From assembly GCA_017462825.1 (NCBI GenBank), contig JAFTQI010000012.1, positions 1-20,380 on the forward strand: DNA of 20,380 bases, written 5' to 3'. A model generated the notes under the pieces. It was not told the DNA's origin and ran no database searches. It saw only the letters and a program-made list of their open reading frames with translations. The first letter of the stretch is position 1. Every line of letters starts with the position of its first letter. Position numbers and translations under genes: made by a program. This document shows positions 15,004-20,380 of the stretch, one piece after another. This stretch comes from Clostridia bacterium. GTDB lineage: Bacteria > Bacillota_A > Clostridia > Christensenellales > Borkfalkiaceae.

Positions 15004-16380
15004 TTATTTCAAGAATTTTCGAATGAGTTTTTCTTTGGATTTTTTATACGGCTGATAACGCATAGGCAAATCGATTTTCGTGCCTTTCTCTACAATACTT
15101 TTATAATGTGAAAAGGCGTCGAAACCCGTTTTTCCGTGATATGCGCCCATACCGCTTTCTCCAACGCCGCCAAAACCCATTTCGCTCGTGGCAAGATGGA
15201 TAATCGTATCATTAATACACCCGCCGCCAAACGCAAATTTTTCCATAGCGGCGCGAGCGCGGCGCTTGTCCTCGGTGAAAAGATAAAGCGCAAGCGGTTT
15301 TTCTTTGTTTTGTAATAGCGGATAAAGTTCCTCAAAATTTTCAAACGTCAAAATAGGCAAAATCGGGCCGAAAATTTCCTCCCGCATCACAGGGTCTTCC
15401 CATGTAACCTCTCCTAATACGGTAGGTTCAATTTTTTGTTTCAAGGCAGACACGCCCCCGCCGTATAATATTTTTTCGCGTTCCATTAATTCGACCAAAC
15501 GCTCGAAATGCTTTTCATTTACTATCTTTCCGTAGTTTTCATTTTCAAGCGGCTTTTCGCCGTATTGTAGCTTGATTTGCTTTTTTATTTCCGCAGTCAG
15601 TTCGTCCTTTACCGTGCTTTGGCACAAAATATAATCAGGCGCGACGCAAGTTTGTCCGCAATTTAGAAACTTCCCGAAAACGATTCGTTTGGCGGCAAGG
15701 GGAATCTTCGCCGTTTCGTCCACGATACACGGGCTCTTCCCGCCCAATTCCAAAACCGCGGGCGTTAAATGTTCCGCGCATTTGCGCAAGACTTCTTTCC
15801 CAACGGCTTGACTGCCCGTAAAAAACACTATATCGAATTTTTCGTCCAAAAGCGCCGCGTTTTCCTTTCTCCCGCCCATTACAACGGCGATATATTCCTT
15901 GGGAAAGGTCTTAGAAATCAAGCTTTCTAAAACCGCGCTTGTCGCGGGAGCATAGGCACTTGGCTTTACAATGGCGGTATTTCCCGCCGCGATTGCGTTA
16001 GCGATCGGGTCTACCGTCAAAAGAAAGGGATAATTCCAAGGACTCATAATCAAAGCATTCCCATAGGGCGACGGTTTTTGATAGCTTTTCGAAGCAAACT
16101 GCGCGAGCGGCGTACGCACTTTTCTCCCTTTCGACCATTTTTTCACGTGTTTAAACATGTAGCAGATTTCCGAAAGCGCCATACCCACTTCACACATATA
16201 GCTTTCCGCCGCGCTCTTTCCCAAGTCTGCTTGCAAAGCCTTGCAAATTTCCTTTTCATGTTCCTGCACTACTTTGGAAAGCTTTTTTAAAGCCTCTATC
16301 CGAAAATCGACGGAAAGAGTTTTCCCGCTTTGGAAAAACGCGCGCTGCGCGCTGATAAGTTCTTTTACGTTCGTTTGCAT
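15004..16380 (-). CDS. Aldehyde dehydrogenase, class 3 type
   Basis: NAD(P)-dependent oxidation of an aldehyde to the acid, 458 residues, ALDH3-like length. Numbered from ATG 16380, the oxyanion asparagine is N116 in SPWNYP, the general-base region is E211 in LELGGKSP, and the catalytic cysteine is C245 in GQTCVAPDY. EIFGPILPI is also present. The basic C-terminus resembles class 3 enzymes that use medium- or long-chain aldehydes. The upstream TTG at 16398 is rejected because it lies between the -10 box and the ribosome binding site; AGGAG at 16392-16388 stands 7 bases before ATG 16380. It is followed 10 bases later by the HAD gene. The true substrate is not determinable here. Confidence 0.9.
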   Translation of the reverse strand: MQTNVKELISAQRAFFQSGKTLSVDFRIEALKKLSKVVQEHEKEICKALQADLGKSAAESYMCEVGMALSEICYMFKHVKKWSKGRKVRTPLAQFASKSYQKPSPYGNALIMSPWNYPFLLTVDPIANAIAAGNTAIVKPSAYAPATSAVLESLISKTFPKEYIAVVMGGRKENAALLDEKFDIVFFTGSQAVGKEVLRKCAEHLTPAVLELGGKSPCIVDETAKIPLAAKRIVFGKFLNCGQTCVAPDYILCQSTVKDELTAEIKKQIKLQYGEKPLENENYGKIVNEKHFERLVELMEREKILYGGGVSALKQKIEPTVLGEVTWEDPVMREEIFGPILPILTFENFEELYPLLQNKEKPLALYLFTEDKRRARAAMEKFAFGGGCINDTIIHLATSEMGFGGVGESGMGAYHGKTGFDAFSHYKSIVEKGTKIDLPMRYQPYKKSKEKLIRKFLK

Positions 16381-16400
16381 AGTCCTGCTCCTATACAACT

Positions 16401-16429
16401 ATTATACCACAAAAACAACCCCAAGCCAA
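16401..16429 (-). promoter_or_regulatory. Promoter of the ALDH-HAD operon
   Basis: On the minus strand TATAAT (16406-16401) is preceded 17 bases earlier by TTGGCT (16429-16424). The predicted start is about 16394, leaving a very short leader just before the AGGAG. Confidence 0.6.
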
Positions 16430-16430
16430 G

Positions 16431-16457
16431 AAAAATAACGCCCGATTTTTTCGGGCG
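16431..16457 (-). terminator. Terminator after degV
   Basis: A 7-bp GC-rich stem (16439-16445 with 16451-16457, CGCCCGA/TCGGGCG), followed on the minus strand by TTATTTTT. Confidence 0.8.
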
Positions 16458-16476
16458 CTATAAAATTTGTCAAAGA

Positions 16477-17340
16477 TTACTTTTCTTTGCTGTGGAAAAT
16501 CAAGCCGATCGTCCCAGGTCCGCAATGCGCGCCGATAACAGGGCCAACGGGTTGCACCACGATATCCAAATCCCCAAACGTATCCTTAATCGACTGCACG
16601 AAGTTTTTCGCGTCTTCTTCGCAATCCGCCTGCAAAACGTAGACTTTATATTTGTCAAGTTGGCTGCCCTTTTGTTTCATATAACCAATAAGGGTTGCAA
16701 GCGCCTTTCTAAAGCCCTTGACCTTATTGATGTTCAAGATTTTACCATCTTCGTTGAAATAGAGAATAGGCTTAATGCCAAGCAAATTCCCAATCACTTT
16801 GGAGACGCCCGAAACGCGCCCGCCGCGGTGTAAATAGGTGAGGTCGTTGACGACAAAATAGGTCGCCGTATGTTCAATAAGTTCGTCTAAATACGCGTCC
16901 AACTCGTCCATGGTAGCCCCATTTTTATATTTTAATGCCCCATAATAGGTGATAAAACCGCTTCCGAGCGAAATGAGTTTACTATCCTTAAAACGAATTT
17001 CCCGTTCGGGATATTTTTCTTTAAGCTGTGCAATTACGTTCTTCATCGCGGTGAACGTACCGCTCATTTGATGAGAGAACGTGATATAGTAAATATCTTC
17101 GCCGCGTGCTAAAACGGGCTCGAAATATTCCATATATGCATATTCGTTGAGTGCCGCCGTTTTGGGCACTGCTCCCGCACGCATTTTATCGAAAAACGCC
17201 TTAAAATCGGTGTTTTCGCCCATGTCATAGAAATATTCCTGCTCGTCGAGAATGTAAGGCATGCGGATTACGTTTAACCCCAATTCTTTTACAGTCGTAT
17301 GCCAAAGTTCACAGTTAGAATCGCAAAATAATTGATACAT
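16477..17340 (-). CDS. DegV-family fatty-acid-binding protein (FakB-like)
   Basis: 287-residue cytosolic protein that binds a fatty acid; FakB members present it to the kinase FakA for phosphorylation and entry into phospholipid. Features are an N-terminal DSN/ELW region, FSHQMSGTF at about residue 90 (fatty-acid carboxylate pocket), LHRGGRVSG in the middle, and the C-terminal GPVIGAHCGPGTIG. It is last in a fabK-fabZ-degV unit, 11 bases after fabZ, whose stop overlaps its AAGG ribosome binding site. The location with fatty-acid synthesis genes supports a lipid role. No fakA is in the window. Confidence 0.88.
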   Translation of the reverse strand: MYQLFCDSNCELWHTTVKELGLNVIRMPYILDEQEYFYDMGENTDFKAFFDKMRAGAVPKTAALNEYAYMEYFEPVLARGEDIYYITFSHQMSGTFTAMKNVIAQLKEKYPEREIRFKDSKLISLGSGFITYYGALKYKNGATMDELDAYLDELIEHTATYFVVNDLTYLHRGGRVSGVSKVIGNLLGIKPILYFNEDGKILNINKVKGFRKALATLIGYMKQKGSQLDKYKVYVLQADCEEDAKNFVQSIKDTFGDLDIVVQPVGPVIGAHCGPGTIGLIFHSKEK

Positions 17341-17351
17341 TTTTTATTACC

Positions 17352-17789
17352 TTATTGTTTATTTTCTACTTTATCATTATCCACCAAAGCAAAGGAAAAC
17401 TCCCCGCTTACGGCGATTTTGCCATTATTACGACCTTCCGCTTTCATAAAATGAAACGGTCCAATCGAACGAATATGGGCGCAAGTAAATTCCACCGTAT
17501 CCCCAATACGAACGGGATTTTTGAATTTTACGTTGTTCATCCCCGCGTAAAGCGTCGTTTTGCCGCGCACTTTGTCCGCCATCAAAAGGCAAGAACATTG
17601 CGCCGCCATCTCGCAAAGCATAACCCCCGGCACAATCGGATTTCCGGGGAAATGTCCTTGCAAAAAAAACTCGTCACCGCGTACATGGTAGCTCCCCGTG
17701 ACCGTTCCGTCTTCGTTTTGATGTACTTCGTCCACAAGCAGCATCGGTTCTCTATGCGGTAAAATTTCTTTAATTTCCTCTCTATTCAA
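17352..17789 (-). CDS. fabZ: 3-hydroxyacyl-ACP dehydratase FabZ
   Basis: Dehydrates 3-hydroxyacyl-ACP to trans-2-enoyl-ACP in type II fatty-acid synthesis. It is a 145-residue hot-dog fold protein with LPHREPMLLVD at 10-20, catalytic H46 in GHFPGNPIVPG and E60 in MLCE. The start is TTG 17789, preceded 5-6 bases upstream by AGGTG; no ATG fits the family N-terminus. The gap to fabK is 10 bases, and FabK acts on its product. Confidence 0.93.
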   Translation of the reverse strand: MNREEIKEILPHREPMLLVDEVHQNEDGTVTGSYHVRGDEFFLQGHFPGNPIVPGVMLCEMAAQCSCLLMADKVRGKTTLYAGMNNVKFKNPVRIGDTVEFTCAHIRSIGPFHFMKAEGRNNGKIAVSGEFSFALVDNDKVENKQ

Positions 17790-17799
17790 TCTTTCACCT

Positions 17800-18750
17800 C
17801 TATAATTCTACGCGGGAAGCCGCGCCTTTTAAAATCAGTTCCGTTTCCGCAACGATTTCTTCTATGATTTCTTGGCAGGTTTCTTCTTTTTCCACCAAAC
17901 CCGCAATCTGTCCGCAAAGAAAAGAACCGTTTTCCCAATCCCCGTCCTTTACCGCTTTTCTAAGCGCGCCCGTACCGAAAGAAGTCAGTTCTTCGTCCGA
18001 GCTTGTCGGGTCGTTTTCCCGCTCCGCAAACAAGCGGGTGAACGGGTTTTTCAAAGCGCGCGCGGGATGCCCGATTCTGCGACCGTTAACGACCGTACCC
18101 ATATCGTTTGCCTTGATGACTTTCTCCTTATACGTCGGATGAATATTACATTCTTTCGCCACCAAAAAACGCGTACCCATTTGTATGCCTTCCGCACCGA
18201 GCATAAGCGCCGCCGCCATACCGCGCCCATCCGCAATGCCGCCCGCTGCAATAACGGGAATATCTACCGCGTCCACCACCTGCGGCACAAGCGGCATCGT
18301 ATTCGCCTCTCCAATATGTCCGCCCGATTCTCCGCCTTCCGCAACCACCGCCGTCGCGCCGCGTTTTGCGACCATTTTTGCAAGCGATACCGACGCCACG
18401 ACAGGAATCACTCTCACACCCGCGTCAATCCATTTTTTGATAAATTGCAAGGGATTACCTGCGCCCGTCGTTACAACGGGTACTTTTTCATCTATGATTA
18501 CGTCGGCAACCTCCGCAGCAAACGGACTCATCAGCATTACGTTTACACCGAACGGTTTGTTAGTAAGTGTGCGTAATTTACGGATTTCTGCGCGGAGTTG
18601 TTCTCCATTCATATTCATACCCGCAATAATACCGAGTCCGCCTGCATTCGACACCGCCGCAGCAAGCTCTGCGTCCGCAACCCAAGCCATACCTCCTTGA
18701 AATATGGGATATTGAATACCAAGCAAATCACAAATCTTGCTTTTAATCAT
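17800..18750 (-). CDS. fabK: Enoyl-ACP reductase II FabK (FMN)
   Basis: Reduces trans-2-enoyl-ACP using NAD(P)H and FMN, the last step of each elongation cycle. It has 316 residues, typical for FabK. Motifs are IQYPIFQGGMAWVA at the N-terminus, AEGGESGGHIG with H145, and the FMN-phosphate loop AAGGIADGRG followed by GAEGIQMGTRFL. The nitronate monooxygenase relatives share the fold, but the adjacent fabZ favours FabK. GGAG lies 8 bases before the ATG. A TATAAT at 18797-18792 (minus strand) could be the -10 of its own promoter, though no good -35 is seen. Confidence 0.93.
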   Translation of the reverse strand: MIKSKICDLLGIQYPIFQGGMAWVADAELAAAVSNAGGLGIIAGMNMNGEQLRAEIRKLRTLTNKPFGVNVMLMSPFAAEVADVIIDEKVPVVTTGAGNPLQFIKKWIDAGVRVIPVVASVSLAKMVAKRGATAVVAEGGESGGHIGEANTMPLVPQVVDAVDIPVIAAGGIADGRGMAAALMLGAEGIQMGTRFLVAKECNIHPTYKEKVIKANDMGTVVNGRRIGHPARALKNPFTRLFAERENDPTSSDEELTSFGTGALRKAVKDGDWENGSFLCGQIAGLVEKEETCQEIIEEIVAETELILKGAASRVEL

Positions 18751-18803
18751 TGTCTATTCTCCATACGCCCGTTACTGCAGCAACAAGCGCTATTATATTC
18801 TAT

Positions 18804-19556
18804 TTAGCCGAGCAGCACGTCCATAACAAGCATCAGACAAAACCCGACGAGCAAAGCGTACGTTGCGCCGCGCTGTGCGCCGTGTGCGTGTGTTTCGGGA
18901 ATCATTTCGTCGCTGACCACGTAAAGCATCGTGCCTCCAGCAAACGCCAAAGCAAAGGGCAAAATTACTTCCGCAATGCTCACCGCAAAATACCCGATTA
19001 ACGTTCCCAAGACCTCGACAAGCCCCGTTGCAAGGGCACAAAAGAAAGTTTTCTTCTTAGACACGCCCGCCGCGAGCATCGGTCCGATAATGACCATTCC
19101 TTCGGGGATATTTTGGAGCGCGATACCGCCCGCAATAATGAGCGCCTGCGCATTGTCGCCCGCACCGAACCCCACGCCCGCCGCAAGACCTTCGGGGAGA
19201 TTGTGTATAGCGATTGCAAGCACGAATAAAAGCACTTTATTCAAATTCGCGTTATGGTGATTTTCCTGCTCCACCCCCATAAGTTTATGCAGGTGCGGCA
19301 CGAGTTTATCCACGAGATTCAAGCAAAGCGCACCCGAGAAAATCCCGATTACCGTAATGAGTAAACCCCATTTCCCGCCATAATCTATTGCAGGCAAAAT
19401 CAAACCTAATACCGCCGCAGAAAGCATAACGCCAGCCGCAAACGAAAGTACAATATCGGAAAATTTATGCGAAATGTTTTTACACAAAAAACCGATGATT
19501 GCACCGATCACGGTCGCGCCGCCCACGCCAAGCGCCGTTAATAATACCATCGTCAT
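18804..19556 (-). CDS. ZIP-family divalent metal transporter
   Basis: Inner-membrane carrier for zinc or related divalent metals, 250 residues with about eight hydrophobic segments. Metal-site motifs are HNLPEG (118-123) in TM4 and QNIPEG (148-153) in TM5. A histidine-bearing loop (H88, H90, H100, H101) separates TM3 from TM4, as in ZupT/GufA-like ZIPs. ATG 19556 is used. The nearest Shine-Dalgarno (GGGGGAG at 19578-19572) is 15 bases away, with a five-codon ORF in between that ends in an ATGA overlap. Metal specificity cannot be read. Confidence 0.9.
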   Translation of the reverse strand: MTMVLLTALGVGGATVIGAIIGFLCKNISHKFSDIVLSFAAGVMLSAAVLGLILPAIDYGGKWGLLITVIGIFSGALCLNLVDKLVPHLHKLMGVEQENHHNANLNKVLLFVLAIAIHNLPEGLAAGVGFGAGDNAQALIIAGGIALQNIPEGMVIIGPMLAAGVSKKKTFFCALATGLVEVLGTLIGYFAVSIAEVILPFALAFAGGTMLYVVSDEMIPETHAHGAQRGATYALLVGFCLMLVMDVLLG

Positions 19557-19570
19557 AGCTTTTTGTCCAT
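19556..19570 (-). other. Five-codon leader ORF (MDKKL) before the ZIP gene
   Basis: ATG at 19570-19568, then GAC AAA AAG CTA and a TGA that overlaps the ZIP ATG by ATGA (the stop itself extends to 19555). GGGGGAG lies only 1 base before its ATG, which is closer than ideal. It may be coincidental. Confidence 0.25.
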
Positions 19571-19592
19571 TCTCCCCCTTATATTTATTCCC

Positions 19593-19621
19593 ATTATATC
19601 AAGTTTTTGTAGAAAAGTCAA
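19593..19621 (-). promoter_or_regulatory. Promoter of the ZIP transporter gene
   Basis: On the minus strand TTGACT (19621-19616) and TATAAT (19598-19593) are 17 bases apart; predicted start is about 19586, eight bases before GGGGGAG. Confidence 0.75.
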
Positions 19622-19648
19622 TAGTTATATAAAAAACGTGAAAAAGAA

Positions 19649-19685
19649 TAACAAAAGGGCGTTTCTTACACGTAAGAAACGCCCT
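19649..19685 (-). terminator. Strong hairpin terminator upstream of the ZIP promoter
   Basis: A perfect 14-bp inverted repeat (19656-19669 with 19672-19685, AGGGCGTTTCTTAC/GTAAGAAACGCCCT), followed on the minus strand by TTTTGTTATTC. It would terminate a minus-strand transcript coming from the 19700-19930 region. Confidence 0.7.
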
Positions 19686-19697
19686 AACTTTTAAAGT

Positions 19698-19930
19698 TTA
19701 TGCACCTAAGAATATGTTTCTAATACTATCGATTTCCGCCTGCGTTACGCCTATCGAAAGGAAGAATTATTCGTCATTCTTAACTACTTTAGGAATTATT
19801 TTTATTACCGACCGTTACACATCTTTATTATGCCATAATACTTTTCCGATTTTCAATAACATTTTCTAAAAAACCTGTCTCAGAAATTATGTTAAATATG
19901 TCATTTCTTTTGAATATTAAAAATACACTC
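19698..19930 (-). pseudogene. Possible decayed gene remnant(s), minus strand
   Basis: No intact gene was recognised. In one frame 22 codons ending at 19698 read FFLSIGVTQAEIDS, then IRNIFLGA and a stop. An in-frame TAA at 19769-19767 separates this from IIPKVVKNDE upstream, and a further stop lies at 19817-19815. In another frame an open stretch ending with two stops (19830-19825) contains FKRNDIFNIISETGF and ENVIENRKSIMA. Amino-acid composition looks protein-like and a terminator lies just downstream, so this may be the frameshifted, stop-ridden 3' end of an old gene. Evidence is weak. Confidence 0.35.
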
Positions 19931-19961
19931 ACTTGGCTACGCCAAAATTGCAAGCCAAGTG
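19930..19961. repeat. Inverted repeat CACTTGGC/GCCAAGTG
   Basis: 8-bp perfect arms at 19930-19937 and 19954-19961. A smaller nested hairpin TTGGC-tac-GCCAA lies inside at 19933-19945. Confidence 0.5.
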
Positions 19962-20003
19962 CATGAACTCACGGCAATTCGTTTACATTTACAATCTACC
20001 ATC

Positions 20004-20050
20004 CCCACCAACGAAAAAAAGACGCTCAAAAGCGTCATTTTGTTGGTGGG
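20004..20050. repeat. Long two-part hairpin, terminator-like on the minus strand
   Basis: Outer 9-bp arms CCCACCAAC (20004-20012) and GTTGGTGGG (20042-20050) enclose an inner stem GACGCT/AGCGTC (20021-20026 with 20031-20036). On the minus strand the inner stem is followed by seven T (from 20020-20014), as in an intrinsic terminator; on the plus strand by ATTTTGTT. Confidence 0.65.
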
Positions 20051-20096
20051 AAGCGGGCAAACTAAACCCCGTTCCCTATTTTTTAATTTTTCACAC

Positions 20097-20149
20097 TTTT
20101 TCACTATTATTTATTACTTTCAAAAATCAACAAGCTTTTTAGTGAAAAA
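20097..20149. repeat. Inverted repeat TTTTTCACT/AGTGAAAAA
   Basis: 9-bp perfect arms at 20097-20105 and 20141-20149 in an AT-rich stretch. The 35-base interval makes its folding uncertain. Confidence 0.35.
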
Positions 20150-20158
20150 TGAAGAGTA

Positions 20159-20207
20159 AAGAAATAATAAATAAATCGACAAACCCCGCGTCGAAGTTTG
20201 TCGATTT
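20159..20207 (-). terminator. 12-bp hairpin with T-rich tail on the minus strand
   Basis: Perfect arms AAATCGACAAAC (20173-20184) and GTTTGTCGATTT (20196-20207) have an 11-base loop. On the minus strand it is followed by ATTTATTATTTC, so it may end a minus-strand transcript from the right. Confidence 0.5.
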
Positions 20208-20380
20208 TGTGGTGGACTTGGGCGTGTGAAATACGTCCCGAGGACACTAAGTATTATTAGGGCTCCCGAAAATATTTTGCAAAGCAAAATATTTTTGGGA
20301 AAAAGGAAAGGCAGGCTCATAGGTCAAGCCGTTGCAGTAGCAACGGTGGACGAAATAGCCTTGCCCTGAGGTGGTGGAGA
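20208..20380. repeat. Hairpin-rich non-coding segment (interspersed repeat or structured RNA candidate), runs off the window
   Basis: No credible gene. It contains a 17-bp hairpin at 20264-20300 (TCCCGAAAATATTTTGC, loop AAA, complementary arm with one G-U pair). It also has a 7-bp hairpin CCGTTGC-agta-GCAACGG at 20329-20346, enclosed by GGCAGGCT (20310-20317) and AGCCTTGCC (20357-20365). A small GTCC-cga-GGAC lies at 20235-20245. GGTGG motifs occur at 20211, at 20371 and in the hairpin arm at 20045. The nested layout is beyond ordinary intergenic DNA, but its identity is unknown. Confidence 0.5.

Noticed and set aside
17872..18576. 234-codon plus-strand ORF opposite fabK
   Set aside because: Arginine/histidine-rich shadow of fabK with no recognisable domain.
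19933..20142. 69-codon plus-strand ORF at the right end
   Set aside because: Runs through strong inverted repeats, has no ribosome binding site and is low-complexity at its end; more likely part of a repeat.
20120..20320. 66-codon minus-strand ORF at the right end
   Set aside because: Spans two long hairpins and is built from their arms; no family resemblance.
20004..20380. CRISPR array
   Set aside because: The repeated GGTGG-type modules are short, unevenly spaced and palindromic, with no regular repeat-spacer pattern.

Overview
The window looks like chromosomal DNA from a gut-type Clostridia (Bacillota) bacterium of moderate GC. This rests on AGGAG-type ribosome binding sites, a FabK enoyl-ACP reductase, a type III glutamine synthetase, a DegV lipid-binding protein, and the paired TIGR03915/TIGR03916 DNA-metabolism genes common in Clostridia. 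The exact genus cannot be read from the sequence. No rRNA, tRNA, CRISPR array or intact insertion sequence was seen.

Left part (1-5790, plus strand). The 3' end of a PnuC-type vitamin B3 transporter is followed by a clean terminator. Next comes a two-gene unit: a radical SAM protein with a DNA-binding helix-hairpin-helix, then a DUF4130/TIGR03915 protein. Its promoter is an exact consensus match placed so close to the start codon that the mRNA should be leaderless. A glutamine synthetase III gene (glnN) and an ammonia-dependent NAD synthetase gene (nadE) follow as a likely operon. The glnN promoter is followed at once by a terminator-shaped hairpin, which suggests attenuation. Back-to-back terminators close this part.

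Middle (5792-14110). A minus-strand operon uxaB-uxaA-uxaC-eda-kdgK encodes the whole route from D-galacturonate to pyruvate and glyceraldehyde-3-phosphate. Three of its four junctions are 4-bp ATGA overlaps. An AraC-family regulator is divergent from it, and the two promoters touch at their -35 boxes. A cytosolic GH28-family protein with an altered active site lies behind the regulator, convergent with it and sharing a bidirectional terminator. Together these form a pectin/galacturonate utilisation locus without a visible transporter.

Right part (14190-19621, minus strand). An ALDH3-type aldehyde dehydrogenase and a HAD hydrolase form one operon. Type II fatty-acid genes fabK and fabZ with a DegV (FakB-like) gene form a second. 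A ZIP metal transporter has its own good promoter.

Right end (19622-20380). No intact gene was recognised. The stretch holds a minus-strand terminator, short coding-like fragments that look like gene remnants, and a series of strong inverted repeats. It may be an interspersed repeat, a decayed mobile element or a structured RNA. The observations most worth checking are the leaderless radical SAM/DUF4130 pair, the terminator in the glnN leader, the altered GH28, and the hairpin-rich right end.
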